Positions 52,220-61,631 are shown, counted from the first letter of the stretch. The stretch: DNA of 64,000 nt from [Scytonema hofmanni] UTEX 2349 (GCF_000582685.1 NZ_KK073768.1:5169193-5233192); one strand, 5' to 3'. Made by a program: numbers and translations. Notes: generated by a model from the letters alone, not told the origin.

Positions 52220-52681
52220 TTACTGTAAATAGCCTAACTGACGACGGGCTTCAAACAAACTCACAGCAACACTTACTGAAAGATTCAAGCTGCGAACATT
52301 CTTCTGGGACATAGGAATATGCAAAGTGGCATCGCAAATAGACAAAGCTGTTGCTGGTAAACCAGTCGTTTCACTGCCAAATAACAGCCAATCCTCTTCT
52401 TGAAACTGAAAGTTTGCATAATTCAAACTACCCAACACGCTAAAGCCCAACAAGGAACCACCACGCTGCTGATGTACAACTTGAAACGCTTCTAGAGATT
52501 CATGACAGTGCAGCTTTACATAGGGCCAGTAATCTAAACCTGCCCTTTTTAAATAGCGATCGCTAATTTCAAAGCCCAAAGGTCCAACCAAATGTAATTC
52601 TGTACCCGTAGCTGCACAAGTACGGGCAATATTACCTGTATTGGGAGGAATTTGCGGATTAACTAAAACTACCTGAGGCAT
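52220..52681 (-). CDS. trmL: tRNA (cytidine/uridine-2'-O)-methyltransferase TrmL type (SPOUT)
   Basis: A 153-residue SPOUT methyltransferase with a trefoil knot: MPQVVLVNPQIPPNTGNIAR, then CAATGTELHLVGPLGFEISD; the knot motif LLFGSETTGLPATALS; and IPMSQKNVRSLNLSVSVAVS. This matches TrmL, which methylates the wobble base of tRNA-Leu. A 13-residue upward extension of the open frame is unlikely; MPQ is the family start. Its stop codon lies in CTGCCTC repeats, so the last residues (GYLQ) may be native. Cytosolic and dimeric by family. Confidence 0.93.
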   Translation of the reverse strand: MPQVVLVNPQIPPNTGNIARTCAATGTELHLVGPLGFEISDRYLKRAGLDYWPYVKLHCHESLEAFQVVHQQRGGSLLGFSVLGSLNYANFQFQEEDWLLFGSETTGLPATALSICDATLHIPMSQKNVRSLNLSVSVAVSLFEARRQLGYLQ

Positions 52682-52940
52682 TTGCGAGGGGATAAATGTA
52701 TACAAAACAACTATTACCAATGCTATTTATACGTATCTAACCTCTCTATATATAACTTTTATTAATATTTCTCAAAAAATACCAATGATTAGATATTTAA
52801 AACAAAGTCAGAACCCTCCCAAAGGAATATTTGGGACTCTTTTTTGCTTTTATGAAGAAATAATAAATTTTCTGTGAAGAAACTGACTTTTTATTTTCAG
52901 AGGAATTTATCATTTACTTCCACACAGTTCTTGTGCAGTC

Positions 52941-54080
52941 TTAAGCTATTAAGGAGGAACACAATTTGTCTTCTAGTTCAATTTCTCGTTCTCGCGTGGC
53001 ACGAATAGCCTGGGTAATGACGCAAGTGGTATCAAAACCTACAGAATGCAGTTGCAGCCACTGTTGAGCCTCATTGCCTTCGCGGAGTATTTTTTGTAAG
53101 GGCGAAAGGAAGCAGCCAAAACTATGACGTTTGGCGATCGCCGAAACTTCATCATATAATTCGCCAATCCAATCTCTAGCAAGAATGCTTCTGCCATCTT
53201 GCCAATGTATTAGTTCAGCATCAAGGCTAGCAGACGCTGCTGCTGCTTCGTTGCTTGCTGTTAAAGTTATCAGTTCTTCTCTTGAGAAGTTGCTTTGAGT
53301 AAGCGGATCGAGATGGGGATTCTCTATTATCTGTAATAAACGCGCTTCTAGCAAGGCGGTAATTGCCAATAAAGCGATGGGATCTGTGACTAAATCGCAA
53401 ATTCGCAGTTCTAAGCGATTTAAATCGTAAGGACGGCGATCGCCATTTGGTCGTACCGATACCCACAAATGACGAACATTTTGCATTGTCCCAGCAGCCA
53501 GTTGATTTTCCACCCATTCAATATGATGAGCGTGGCTGGCAAATAACGGCACATTCGCTGGTGTTTGTGGGAAAAGACCCCAACGAGTGGAGTGATACCC
53601 GGTTGCCTTGCCATCAATAAAGGGAGATGAAGCACTCAAAGCTAAATACAAAGGCGCTTCTAAACGTATAATTCGACATGCCCGCATCAATACCTCCGGG
53701 TCGCTGATGCCGACATTGATGTGAACGCTAGCGGTGACAACTTTGGTACCGTAGGTTTGCTCAATGTAGTCGTGATATGGATTACTGGGGTCAGAACGAT
53801 AAAAGCGATCGCTGCCACTCAAAGATAAAGTGCTTCCGGGAATCAGCGTGTAATCCCCCAATTGTTTGAGGTAATTTCGCAGTTGCAGCCTGGGACGCAA
53901 CAAAGCGCATAATAACTGATCGTAATTGTGCAATGGCGCGGTTATATATTCCACATTCCGACTATCTGGCTCCCGCACAAATCCATCTAAAGATCCCACA
54001 ATTTTATCGGAGAGTCCGACAATTTGTCCTTGAGGCGTGCCTGTGTACATCTCAATCTCAAAGCCTTTTGATAGCACCAC
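52941..54080 (-). CDS. gshA: glutamate-cysteine ligase, cyanobacterial type
   Basis: A 379-residue enzyme that makes gamma-glutamylcysteine, the first step of glutathione synthesis. The N-terminal KGFEIEMYTGTPQGQIVGLS and DGFVREPDSRNVEYITAPLH are the family hallmarks, with EIE and NVEY carrying metal/ATP ligands; HDYIEQTYGTKVVTASVHIN and VRHLWVSVRPNGDRRPYDLN, then RLELRICDLV, complete it. The length is typical of the cyanobacterial/plant-type-like GCS2 group. The start is GTG at 54080 with AGGAG a few bases upstream. Cytosolic. Monocistronic. Confidence 0.94.
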   Translation of the reverse strand: MVLSKGFEIEMYTGTPQGQIVGLSDKIVGSLDGFVREPDSRNVEYITAPLHNYDQLLCALLRPRLQLRNYLKQLGDYTLIPGSTLSLSGSDRFYRSDPSNPYHDYIEQTYGTKVVTASVHINVGISDPEVLMRACRIIRLEAPLYLALSASSPFIDGKATGYHSTRWGLFPQTPANVPLFASHAHHIEWVENQLAAGTMQNVRHLWVSVRPNGDRRPYDLNRLELRICDLVTDPIALLAITALLEARLLQIIENPHLDPLTQSNFSREELITLTASNEAAAASASLDAELIHWQDGRSILARDWIGELYDEVSAIAKRHSFGCFLSPLQKILREGNEAQQWLQLHSVGFDTTCVITQAIRATREREIELEDKLCSSLIA

Positions 54081-54469
54081 TTTACTTCTCCTAGCCTCTT
54101 GTCGCTTATAAATTGTATCGAATTAAACGATTTTTTGCTGGAACTTGATATTTGGGGACTGGGGACTGGATATTTGATGAATGCAAAATGGCTGAAAATT
54201 CTTTATTGATAATTTGTACTTAGTCCCTACTGGTCTGTAAATTTTGTTTTAAGGGGTTTTTGGTAGTGCGGGCATCTTGCTTGCGTGAGCGAGACTACAG
54301 TCCATCATTTTTATTTTGACAAACTACTACTCCCCAATCTTTGATTAAGAGTAATCTAAAAATAAATCAAAAACATCTAGGTAACGGTAGATGTATAAAT
54401 ATTTATAAGAGAGTAGGCTGAAAACCCTTCGGCTTCAGCCAAGGGATGAAAGCCACTTTAAGGCAGGGT
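54081..54469. other. spacer and left flank of a TnpB element
   Basis: Holds the promoter region of gshA, a short GGGACTG run near 54155, and at 54429-54449 a hairpin (AACCCTTCGG/CCAAGGG with GGCTTCAGCC). This hairpin lies beside the small RHH gene end and probably belongs to the TnpB-containing element. No other gene is seen. Confidence 0.45.
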
Positions 54470-54478
54470 TTACCCTGC
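54463..54478. terminator. hairpin across the stop of the RHH gene
   Basis: GCAGGGT/ACCCTGC separated by two bases. The stop codon TAA of the small RHH gene (54470-54472) lies in its loop. May serve as a terminator or as an end structure of the element. Confidence 0.5.
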
Positions 54479-54646
54479 GGTGATATTTTCTTTTTGTGGT
54501 TCGGGTAAAGAATCTATCCATTCATCTACAAGACTACTGATAGTTCTATCCATTTGAGTAGATAATAAGACTAACTTATAATACCTGCGGTCTGTGATTC
54601 TACAATTTAATCTTTTAACTTTCACGTTGTCTCCCATTGGTTTCAT
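54470..54646 (-). CDS. small ribbon-helix-helix-like protein divergent from tnpB
   Basis: A 58-residue protein: VKVKRLNCRITDRRYYKLVL, then LSTQMDRTISSLVDEWIDSL. The beta strand followed by two helices is the CopG/Arc-like DNA-binding fold. It starts at ATG 54646 (or GTG at 54622, which has a GGGAG site). It is transcribed away from the tnpB gene across a 51-bp gap that must hold both promoters. Such an RHH gene next to TnpB could repress the element. The upstream extension of the frame is not supported. Confidence 0.65.
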   Translation of the reverse strand: MKPMGDNVKVKRLNCRITDRRYYKLVLLSTQMDRTISSLVDEWIDSLPEPQKENITAG

Positions 54647-54696
54647 ATAAATGTTAGCATATGCGAAACGAAAGCAATTAAGGAGGTGATAGCGCA

Positions 54697-55911
54697 GTGC
54701 TAGTTTTAGAGTACAAAGCAAAAGGAAACAGACAGCAGTATCAAGCAATTGATGAGGCTATTAGAACTACTCAGTTCATCCGAAACAAAGCTATTCGTTA
54801 CTGGATGGATGTATCTAGAGAAGCAAAAATTAATAAAATAGCTCTAAACAATTACTCAACAGCACTGCGGAAAGAGTTTAAGTTTGTAGAACAATTAAAT
54901 TCTATGGCTTGTCAGGCTGCTACTGAAAGAGCATGGAGCGCTATTGACAGATTTTACAGTAATTGTAAGTCTAAGAAGCCTGGGAAAAAGGCTTTCCCCC
55001 GTTTTCAAAAAGACAACCGTTCTGTTGAGTATAAGACTAGCGGCTGGTCATTGCATCCTACAAAACGACGTATTTCATTTACCGATAAGAAAGGGATAGG
55101 CGAGGTCAAGCTGTTAGGAAAGTGGGATATTCACACCTATCCTGTCAAGTCTATTAAACGTGTTCGATTAGTCAAAAAAGCCGATGGTTACTATTGCCAG
55201 TTTGCAATTGATATTCAGGTTCAGACTGAGCAAAGAACGGCTGATGGTGAAATCGGTTTAGATGTAGGGCTTGAGTTTTTCTACTCCGATTCTAACGGAC
55301 ATCATGAGGAAAATCCAAGGTTTTTAAAGAAAGCTGAAAAAGCCATCAAGCACGCTCAACGTCAGATTTACAAAAAAGAGAAAGGTAAAAACCAACGAAA
55401 AAAAGCAAGACGAAGATATGCTCAAAAACACTTAAAAGTAAATAGGCAACGTAATGAGCATTTTAAGAGAATAGGACGCTGCGTATGCAAAGCTAACGCT
55501 TTAGTCGCCTATGAAGATTTAAGTGTTAAGAACATGGTAAAAAATCATTGTCTTGCCAAGTCAATTAATGATGCTGCTTGGTCTACTTTTCGTTGTTGGT
55601 TAGAATATTTTGCTGGTAAGTTCATAACTCTTGTTGTCGCTGTTAATCCAAGAATGACATCTCAAAAATGTTCAGATTGCGGTACAATTGTGAAAAAATC
55701 TCTTTCAACTCGTACCCATAAGTGTAGTTGTGGGTGTCAGCTTCAAAGAGATGTGAACGCAGCAATAAATATTCTAAATCTTGGAAAAGCTACCGTCGGG
55801 CAGACGGGAAATAACGCTACAGGACTAGTAACCACTACTTTAATTGGTGAAAACCTGTTAGAGCAAGTAACTAGGAAGAATGTAGAATCCCCTGGTTTTC
55901 CGAACAAATGA
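54697..55911 (+). CDS. TnpB RNA-guided nuclease (IS605/IS607-type OrfB), complete
   Basis: A 404-residue TnpB with all parts: the N-terminal helix-turn-helix (MLVLEYKAKGNRQQYQAIDE), RuvC Asp in IGLDVGLEFFYSDSNG, Glu in ALVAYEDLSVKNMV, the zinc ribbon CSDCGTIVKKSLSTRTHKCS (CxxC...CxC) and the last Asp in LQRDVNAAINILNLG. The start is GTG at 54697 after AAGGAGGTGAT. It is an RNA-guided DNA endonuclease that keeps the element in place after transposition. No TnpA is present. The 3' end of the gene overlaps a strong hairpin, the expected right end and guide RNA scaffold. Confidence 0.92.
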   Translation: MLVLEYKAKGNRQQYQAIDEAIRTTQFIRNKAIRYWMDVSREAKINKIALNNYSTALRKEFKFVEQLNSMACQAATERAWSAIDRFYSNCKSKKPGKKAFPRFQKDNRSVEYKTSGWSLHPTKRRISFTDKKGIGEVKLLGKWDIHTYPVKSIKRVRLVKKADGYYCQFAIDIQVQTEQRTADGEIGLDVGLEFFYSDSNGHHEENPRFLKKAEKAIKHAQRQIYKKEKGKNQRKKARRRYAQKHLKVNRQRNEHFKRIGRCVCKANALVAYEDLSVKNMVKNHCLAKSINDAAWSTFRCWLEYFAGKFITLVVAVNPRMTSQKCSDCGTIVKKSLSTRTHKCSCGCQLQRDVNAAINILNLGKATVGQTGNNATGLVTTTLIGENLLEQVTRKNVESPGFPNK

Positions 55912-55939
55912 GCCATAGCGAAATTTGTTCAACCAGGGG
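55889..55939 (+). ncRNA. candidate TnpB right end / omega-RNA 3' hairpin
   Basis: CCCCTGGTT pairs with AACCAGGGG, and GAACAAAT pairs with ATTTGTTC inside, with a short asymmetric bulge. The hairpin begins within the last codons of TnpB and ends 28 bp after the stop, as expected for the 3' part of the guide RNA. The element should end shortly after, near 55940; the exact end is not determined. Confidence 0.55.
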
Positions 55940-55968
55940 AGTGTCAAATCTCCTCCTTTTGTTAGAGG

Positions 55969-56043
55969 CGATACTGATGATAAATCTCACTCTTCGGCGC
56001 AATGCACCAAAGAGTGACGCCACACAAGGGACTTCAGATCATC
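55969..56043 (-). pseudogene. C-terminal fragment of a duplicated HDAC gene
   Basis: Aligns with 62561-62634, the last codons of the intact deacetylase gene; about 63 of 75 positions agree by eye with one gap. It reads DDLKSLVWRHSLVHCAEE in the same orientation and is disrupted by the gap. It starts 30 bp after the TnpB right-end hairpin and stops where the Uma2 region begins. Confidence 0.75.
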
Positions 56044-56123
56044 ATGAAAACCCTTCACCCAAAAAAGGCAAGGGGGCAGCATGAGAGCAGATGTATCACT
56101 CACAAAAAAAGGCGATCGCGACG

Positions 56124-56759
56124 ATGCTAACAACAGGAAGCGCAGAAACTAGGACTTTGCTCGAAAACATCAGTTGGCAGACATTTAAAACCATGCTGGC
56201 TGAGATGGGTTCGGAGCGTAAAAACCGAATTGCTTATGACTCAGGACTACTAGAAATCATGGCTCCACTGATGCCACATGAGAACTCGAACCGAAATATC
56301 GAAAGCTATGTTCTTGTGTTGTGTGAGGAATTTGGTTTAGAAGTTAAAAGCACTGGCTCGCTAACCTTGACGCGAGATGACTTAGAGTCATGTGGAGAGC
56401 CAGACAGCAGTTACTACATTCAAAACGAGCAGATTATTAGGGACAAAGAAAATATTGATTTAAATATAGACCCACCACCAGATTTAGTGCTTGAGGTGGA
56501 ATACTCTAGACCGAAAATAGACAAATTGTCCCTTTATGCCGAGTTGGGTATCCCTGAGTTTTGGAGATACAACGGTACTGTCTTGCGAATTTATACTCTT
56601 TCTGGCAGCAAATACATTGAAGTGCAAAATAGCCCAACTTTTGAGCCTGTACCAATAAAGAATATTCCACAATTTATTCAAGAAAGCAGAAAAATTGGGC
56701 AACTATCAGCGCTTCGTGCTTTTCGAGATTGGGTCAGACAGCAAATGAACTATATGTAG
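56124..56759 (+). CDS. Uma2 family (PD-(D/E)XK, DUF820) protein
   Basis: A 211-residue protein of the cyanobacterial Uma2 family. ISWQTFKTMLAEMGSERKNR, then IAYDSGLLEIMAPLMPHENS is the N-terminal signature; EPDSSYYIQNEQIIRDKENI and PPDLVLEVEYSRPKIDKLSL give the D-(X)-ExE-like catalytic part (DLVLEVEYS); GIPEFWRYNGTVLRIYTLSG ends the core. These proteins have a restriction-endonuclease fold and are highly multiplied in cyanobacterial genomes; their role is unknown. The ATG at 56124 fits the family; an ATG at 56091 upstream is in frame. It lies inside the region bracketed by HDAC fragments. Confidence 0.85.
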   Translation: MLTTGSAETRTLLENISWQTFKTMLAEMGSERKNRIAYDSGLLEIMAPLMPHENSNRNIESYVLVLCEEFGLEVKSTGSLTLTRDDLESCGEPDSSYYIQNEQIIRDKENIDLNIDPPPDLVLEVEYSRPKIDKLSLYAELGIPEFWRYNGTVLRIYTLSGSKYIEVQNSPTFEPVPIKNIPQFIQESRKIGQLSALRAFRDWVRQQMNYM

Positions 56760-56833
56760 AGACTACCAAGTGCTACGTCTCTGTAGGGTTTTGGGTTTTA
56801 CGTATGTATCTCATTTACCTGAAATTTGCTGTA
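56757..56833. repeat. half of a TACAGCA composite repeat
   Basis: The Uma2 stop codon (TAG) is part of a degenerate palindrome GTAGAGACTACC...TACGTCTCTGTAG, followed by GGGTTTTGGGTTTTACGTAT and TTGCTGTA at 56827-56833. The left boundary (TACAGCA) is missing, so the element either entered at the gene end or lost its left part. Confidence 0.6.
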
Positions 56834-56896
56834 TCTTATTTTGTGTGTACATTAGGGCAAAAAAAAGATATTGTATATTGCGATCGCAATGTTTAT

Positions 56897-57742
56897 CTAT
56901 GGAGTATTGAGAGTTGTTTCGCGCTCAAAATTGATGGTTTCGTCTGACAATTCACACAACGCTTCTAAGGAGACTTTACCTTCAGCTTGCAGCGTTTCCA
57001 ACCAGTTTGAAATCGACTCTAAAATTTGCTTTCCACTTCTTACTTGCAGACTCAATCTATCTTCAAGCACATCGAAGAGAACGAAAAGCGATATTGTTTT
57101 CCAAATTGTTTCAGTTGGAGCTACGACTTTAGAGGAAATGACGATTTTTCCTTCTTTTGGTAGATGAAGTGCTAAACCTGAAGCCTGAATAATTTGTTGT
57201 ACTTCCTCAATAGATAAGGAAGAAATATCAGGAATTTTACGATCAATCTTGACAAAATCCGCCAAGTCAGGTTGTTTCAAAACAACTGTACTTGAAGGTT
57301 CAGACTGAAAGATAATTTTTTCGTTCAAGCGATCGCTAACAGCATAAACTTGTACAGAATATGGAGGCTGTGGTACAGAGCCTTTTTCATAGAATAAACG
57401 CCCTTCGGGAGTAACTGTAATTGGTGATGTTGCTGACAGAGTTTGTAACATTTTAAGAGTTGTAGCGGTACTTCGCACAAATACAGGATCAAGCCCAAGT
57501 ACAGATGCTAATTCATCCTCTGTTGGCGGAGGGTTAAGTTCAAGACCAGCGCGGATGATAAACTCTTCGAGTACATTCAAATTGCGGGGTTCTTTGATAG
57601 TGACTTCTACAGGAGTTTGATATAAACTATACCGGAATTTCCGCGCTGCCAAAACTGATAAACCTGGACTTTGCGCTTCGATTTCGTCTACCAATTTCTT
57701 GAGACTATCATCAATAGGTTTAGCCGCAGACTGAAGAAACAT
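56897..57742 (-). CDS. partner protein of the SF1 helicase, unknown family
   Basis: A 281-residue protein read from ATG 57742, which lies inside the end of the helicase gene; GGAGG stands 8 bp before it. The first part (SLKKLVDEIEAQSPGLSVLA) is helical; then LNVLEEFIIRAGLELNPPPT and EDELASVLGLDPVFVRSTAT, which looks like a winged helix; then VTPEGRLFYEKGSVPQPPYS and AVSDRLNEKIIFQ, resembling a beta-rich domain. It has no membrane segment and no nuclease motif that I can recognise. Translational coupling to the helicase (23 bp overlap) shows they work together. It may be a DNA-binding or adapter subunit; this is a guess. Confidence 0.75.
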   Translation of the reverse strand: MFLQSAAKPIDDSLKKLVDEIEAQSPGLSVLAARKFRYSLYQTPVEVTIKEPRNLNVLEEFIIRAGLELNPPPTEDELASVLGLDPVFVRSTATTLKMLQTLSATSPITVTPEGRLFYEKGSVPQPPYSVQVYAVSDRLNEKIIFQSEPSSTVVLKQPDLADFVKIDRKIPDISSLSIEEVQQIIQASGLALHLPKEGKIVISSKVVAPTETIWKTISLFVLFDVLEDRLSLQVRSGKQILESISNWLETLQAEGKVSLEALCELSDETINFERETTLNTP

Positions 57743-60700
57743 CAATAAAACCTCCATGAAGACGTACAATGTTTGAAACCTGGGAATACATACTTCCAAC
57801 TTTGCCCGGTTGCTGAGTAAATAAATCGTGACAGCCAACAATTATTAATAGTTCTTGAGCGCGGGAAAAAGCAACATTAACTCGTTCTGGCTTCTTGGCA
57901 AATCCCACATCTCCCCGACTGTTATTGCGAACCATACTAACAATTACAACAGGTCTTTCCATGCCTTGAAATCGGTCAACTGTGCCAGTACGAATTTGCA
58001 ACGAAGGAAAAAGTTCAGATTGAAGACGCTCATCAATTTTTCTTAGTTGAGCACCATAAAATGTAATCACGGCGATTTCTTTTTTTGGTTCACCATTCGC
58101 AACCCTAGAAGCCCAAACTTTATCGAACTGCTGACACAAACATTCAATCACATCAATTTCTGGAGTATTCAAGAAAGAAGTTCCTTTTGATTCTTCCTTA
58201 AATGCATTGATTAGAGGCATTTTGACCCAGTTCAGATGGTGATGTTCTTCGATGTTTTTCCCTGCTAGATTATGTGCGCGTTTAGTGTCAGGCTGTAGGA
58301 TGCCACATTCTAGCTGATCGTTGTAAAACTGATTAATTGCGCCCATAACAATCGGGTGCATTCGATATTGAGTAGTCAGCATCTGTTTGATGCTTTTGTT
58401 AGCAGTTTCAAACTGAATTTTAAATAATGATTCTTCTAAAAATTGCAGTTCTTCTCGTGTAGCGCCAATTTCTTGAGCTACTTCTGATAAAGTACTAGTA
58501 TTAAGCATAGGTGGTAATTGACGATGGTCGCCTACCATTACTAACTTTTTGCCTTTCAAAGCTGGGATTAGTAACTCTGGTGGAGTACATTTACTGACTT
58601 CATCAATTATGACAACATCAAAAGATTTAAATTCTTCCGAAAAATCGCGATTTGCAGCTTGAACGCAGGTAATGCCGACGACGTTAGCGTTATCTAAATA
58701 AATACGCCTTAAATCATTGCGATCGCGTTCTGAAGGATTGCCTAATTTTACAATCCAATCTTCGACAAAATGCTGATATCGGTTGATATAAGTTTCATCA
58801 TTCTTGAGTTTTTTTTGCCAAGAGTTAAACTTCTTTTTGATACCGCGTAAAAAGTCTAAATTAAACAACTCCGTAGAAGAAATATCAGGTTTTAGTTTAT
58901 CAGGTATCCCTTGCCATACAGTCTGCCACCAGTTTCTTTCGGAAATTAAATCTTCTGATAGTGGTTGTATTTCTTTCTCTAGTTTACATAGTTCTTTTTG
59001 TAATTTATCGACATCATCTATAAAAAGTGCAGTTTCTTGTTCTAGTCGGTAAAGATGTTGATGTAAAGAATTTTTGATATTCTCCAATACTGTAAAAGGT
59101 TCTAATAATAAAATTAAGTTTTCAAGCTTACTTGTATGGCTTTCCCAATTATGCACTTGCGTTGAGAATTGTTGATGCTGTTCCCAAATCTTTCCTTGTG
59201 TCGTCAGATATTGTTCAGCTAAAATGCGTAATTGAGCAGGTACGTTTGTTCGGGTAAGTTGCTGCAAAATATTAATAACTCGTTCAAGTTTTAAATTAGC
59301 ATTTTCCCGCGCTATTTCTACCTGATTTTTGGCGGTAGATATTTGCTGTTGGGTGATTTCGTTTTTTTGAAGTTCATTTAATTGATTTTGCAAAGGTTGA
59401 AGCTGTTGTTGAATTTCAGTTTTGACTTTAAGAACGCATTGACGTGCATTTGTCAAGATACTTTCTAGCAGTTCTTGTGTAATACGGTTAAGGGTAGACT
59501 CAATGTTATTCGGTTCCCATGATGCACCATAGATTTGTTGCATATTGCTTAAAAATTGCTGGGTATTTTTAACTATAAGTCGTCGCTGATTTGTGTCGAG
59601 TCGTGGATAGTTAATAAATTTTTCAGCAATCTCCTGCCACTGTAGGCGATCGCTTGTTGACAGCACCATTGGAGTCTCAGTCAAACTTATATATAAAAAA
59701 TAACCAAAATTATACTGCTTACCTTGTAGGTTAATAAAACCTCCCTCTATCTCAAAAGACAACGCTTTTCTCAATCTCACCCAATCTGGTAGATAATCGA
59801 TTTTGTTAACTGTGTAATTTGTGGGTACAAGTGGTAAGTTAAATGAACTAGCCAGTTGCAGCAACTCTGATGGTAATTGCACCTGATAATTTGTTAAGAG
59901 TTGACCAGATTGCTGACAATTGTTCAAGATTTTATACAATCTGGAATATGCTGTAGACTTCCATTCTTTAACAACGGTTATAACTAAATCAATTTCCTGT
60001 TTGCGATTTTCCCAACTCTGGATGGCTTGCTGTAGATTTTGCTGCTTAGTAAGGAATTGCTGATAATCTTTTTGTAGCTGATTCAAATGGGTAGAATTCT
60101 GTCTGAAAACTTGCACCGATGCTGCAACATTCGACATGACTACAGTCGCATCCTGAGCATAACTGAATGCTGTTCTAAATTCCGAAATTCCAGTCCCTAC
60201 AGTCTCACGCAACCAAACCGCCAATCCAAATACACCACGCTCAGGGCGAACAAAGCCAAATTCATCAGTATACTTGACAGCTGTACGAACATTTGCCAAA
60301 AAGTTTTGTACTAAACTGTTGTCTTCTGTGTAAGGTTTAAGACGCGGCAAAAAATTTGTAACTTCTGAAGCTTCCCAGTTTATATTCGGTGCGGCATCTA
60401 GCAGCTTTTCTAACCCCGCAATTAGAATTTCAATCTCGCTTTTCTGTGCAACAGATACCTTGTAGGCTGTTTCTTGATTTTTAGACTTTGCCTCTAGGTT
60501 TGTCTTGCCCTTTTTGAATTCATTTTGTTTATAATTTAATTCTTCCTCTGCTTTTAGGTACGCCGTAAATCGTTGTGATGATGTCAGCAATTGACGGAAA
60601 ACTTGTATATTGTCTAAGCGTTTAGTAAGATTATTTTCGCAATCAGTAGCGGTATTTTCCAGCCATGTGCCAATCACTTGGTCTTCTAAAAATGGCTGTC

Positions 60701-61544
60701 CTTCCTCCCCAACTCTTTCGGCTCGTCCCTTTCGTACAGCCCGGATTGCTGGGTTATGAACTAATCGACTCAGAGCGTTATCAACTGCTAAGTTCGCTTG
60801 AGAAGCAATCAGGGTGCGTCCACCCCGAAGGGCAACTTGATAGCAAATCTCGGCAATGACGGTAGTTTTGCCTGTACCTGGTGGACCTTGGATGAGAACT
60901 AAATCCTTAGCTGCAAGCACTTTTTCCACTGCTGCTTTCTGACCTGGATTAGCAGAGGATAATAATAAATTCTCTGGTTTAATTTCAACAGTTTTTTGGA
61001 TGGATCTTGCCTGGGATGCGTCGAATAAAAAGTTTCCCAAATAAGGATTCTGGGTACGACCATTTTTCAAGTCGTCCAATGCTTTTTTCTTACGCTGAAT
61101 TTGTTGAATGTCACCAACTGCCTCAAAAAACAAAAATCCAGTAGCTGGCATCTGATAACGTCCTGCTACTATGTAGTCAGCTAAGTCACGCTCTAATCTT
61201 ATCGAGATGATGCAACGGTCGGGATCAACTTGTTCGATAGACCCTAATTGCCGACTGTTTCGCCAATTTTTTCCTGTAGGAACACTCTCGAAAAGCTTTA
61301 CCTCTTCGTTTCTTGCCTGTTTTACCCGTTCCCAGAAGTTTTCCTCCTCCAGGGAGTTTTCAGTAGAACCATCAAGGGTAGCTAAGGCTACATCAATCTC
61401 AAAACTGATCCGCCTTGTACCTGAGCCATAGTTGTGATTTAAGAAAGGTACACAAAACTGACGTGCCTTAGCGATGTTTTCTTCAACCTGTAAAAATGCT
61501 TTCCAAATATTCAAGAAATTTGCTCTGACTTTGCCGTTGTTCAT
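57720..61544 (-). CDS. large SF1 (UPF1/DNA2-like) helicase with coiled-coil insert
   Basis: A 1274-residue superfamily 1 helicase. Motif I is VLIQGPPGTGKTTVIAEIC near residue 220; motif II is FDVVIIDEVSKCTPPELL near 978; then KKLVMVGDHRQLPPMLNT, TQYRMHPIVMGAINQF, TVDRFQGMERPVVIVSMVRN and ERVNVAFSRAQELLIIVG. Between motif Ia and motif II lies an insert of about 600 residues, mostly Gln-rich coiled coil (LQPLQNQLNELQKNEITQQQ). There is an N-terminal domain of about 170 residues. No nuclease domain is seen. It overlaps the partner gene downstream. Large AAA_11/AAA_12 helicases of this type are often found in antiviral and RNA/DNA quality-control islands; here the function is inferred. Confidence 0.9.
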   Translation of the reverse strand: MNNGKVRANFLNIWKAFLQVEENIAKARQFCVPFLNHNYGSGTRRISFEIDVALATLDGSTENSLEEENFWERVKQARNEEVKLFESVPTGKNWRNSRQLGSIEQVDPDRCIISIRLERDLADYIVAGRYQMPATGFLFFEAVGDIQQIQRKKKALDDLKNGRTQNPYLGNFLFDASQARSIQKTVEIKPENLLLSSANPGQKAAVEKVLAAKDLVLIQGPPGTGKTTVIAEICYQVALRGGRTLIASQANLAVDNALSRLVHNPAIRAVRKGRAERVGEEGQPFLEDQVIGTWLENTATDCENNLTKRLDNIQVFRQLLTSSQRFTAYLKAEEELNYKQNEFKKGKTNLEAKSKNQETAYKVSVAQKSEIEILIAGLEKLLDAAPNINWEASEVTNFLPRLKPYTEDNSLVQNFLANVRTAVKYTDEFGFVRPERGVFGLAVWLRETVGTGISEFRTAFSYAQDATVVMSNVAASVQVFRQNSTHLNQLQKDYQQFLTKQQNLQQAIQSWENRKQEIDLVITVVKEWKSTAYSRLYKILNNCQQSGQLLTNYQVQLPSELLQLASSFNLPLVPTNYTVNKIDYLPDWVRLRKALSFEIEGGFINLQGKQYNFGYFLYISLTETPMVLSTSDRLQWQEIAEKFINYPRLDTNQRRLIVKNTQQFLSNMQQIYGASWEPNNIESTLNRITQELLESILTNARQCVLKVKTEIQQQLQPLQNQLNELQKNEITQQQISTAKNQVEIARENANLKLERVINILQQLTRTNVPAQLRILAEQYLTTQGKIWEQHQQFSTQVHNWESHTSKLENLILLLEPFTVLENIKNSLHQHLYRLEQETALFIDDVDKLQKELCKLEKEIQPLSEDLISERNWWQTVWQGIPDKLKPDISSTELFNLDFLRGIKKKFNSWQKKLKNDETYINRYQHFVEDWIVKLGNPSERDRNDLRRIYLDNANVVGITCVQAANRDFSEEFKSFDVVIIDEVSKCTPPELLIPALKGKKLVMVGDHRQLPPMLNTSTLSEVAQEIGATREELQFLEESLFKIQFETANKSIKQMLTTQYRMHPIVMGAINQFYNDQLECGILQPDTKRAHNLAGKNIEEHHHLNWVKMPLINAFKEESKGTSFLNTPEIDVIECLCQQFDKVWASRVANGEPKKEIAVITFYGAQLRKIDERLQSELFPSLQIRTGTVDRFQGMERPVVIVSMVRNNSRGDVGFAKKPERVNVAFSRAQELLIIVGCHDLFTQQPGKVGSMYSQVSNIVRLHGGFIDVSSVCG

Positions 61545-61631
61545 CTAGTGTTGCCCTTACCAACAAAGTTTTCCAAGTCTAATGTTCCCAAATCTTAGCA
61601 AGGGAAAACATCTTTAACTTATCAGCTACTT

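Noticed and set aside
54647..54748. Upstream extension of the RHH gene (MLDTAVCFLLLCTL...)
   Set aside because: The extension runs into the tnpB gene start on the other strand and has no family match; the RHH fold begins at 54646 or after.
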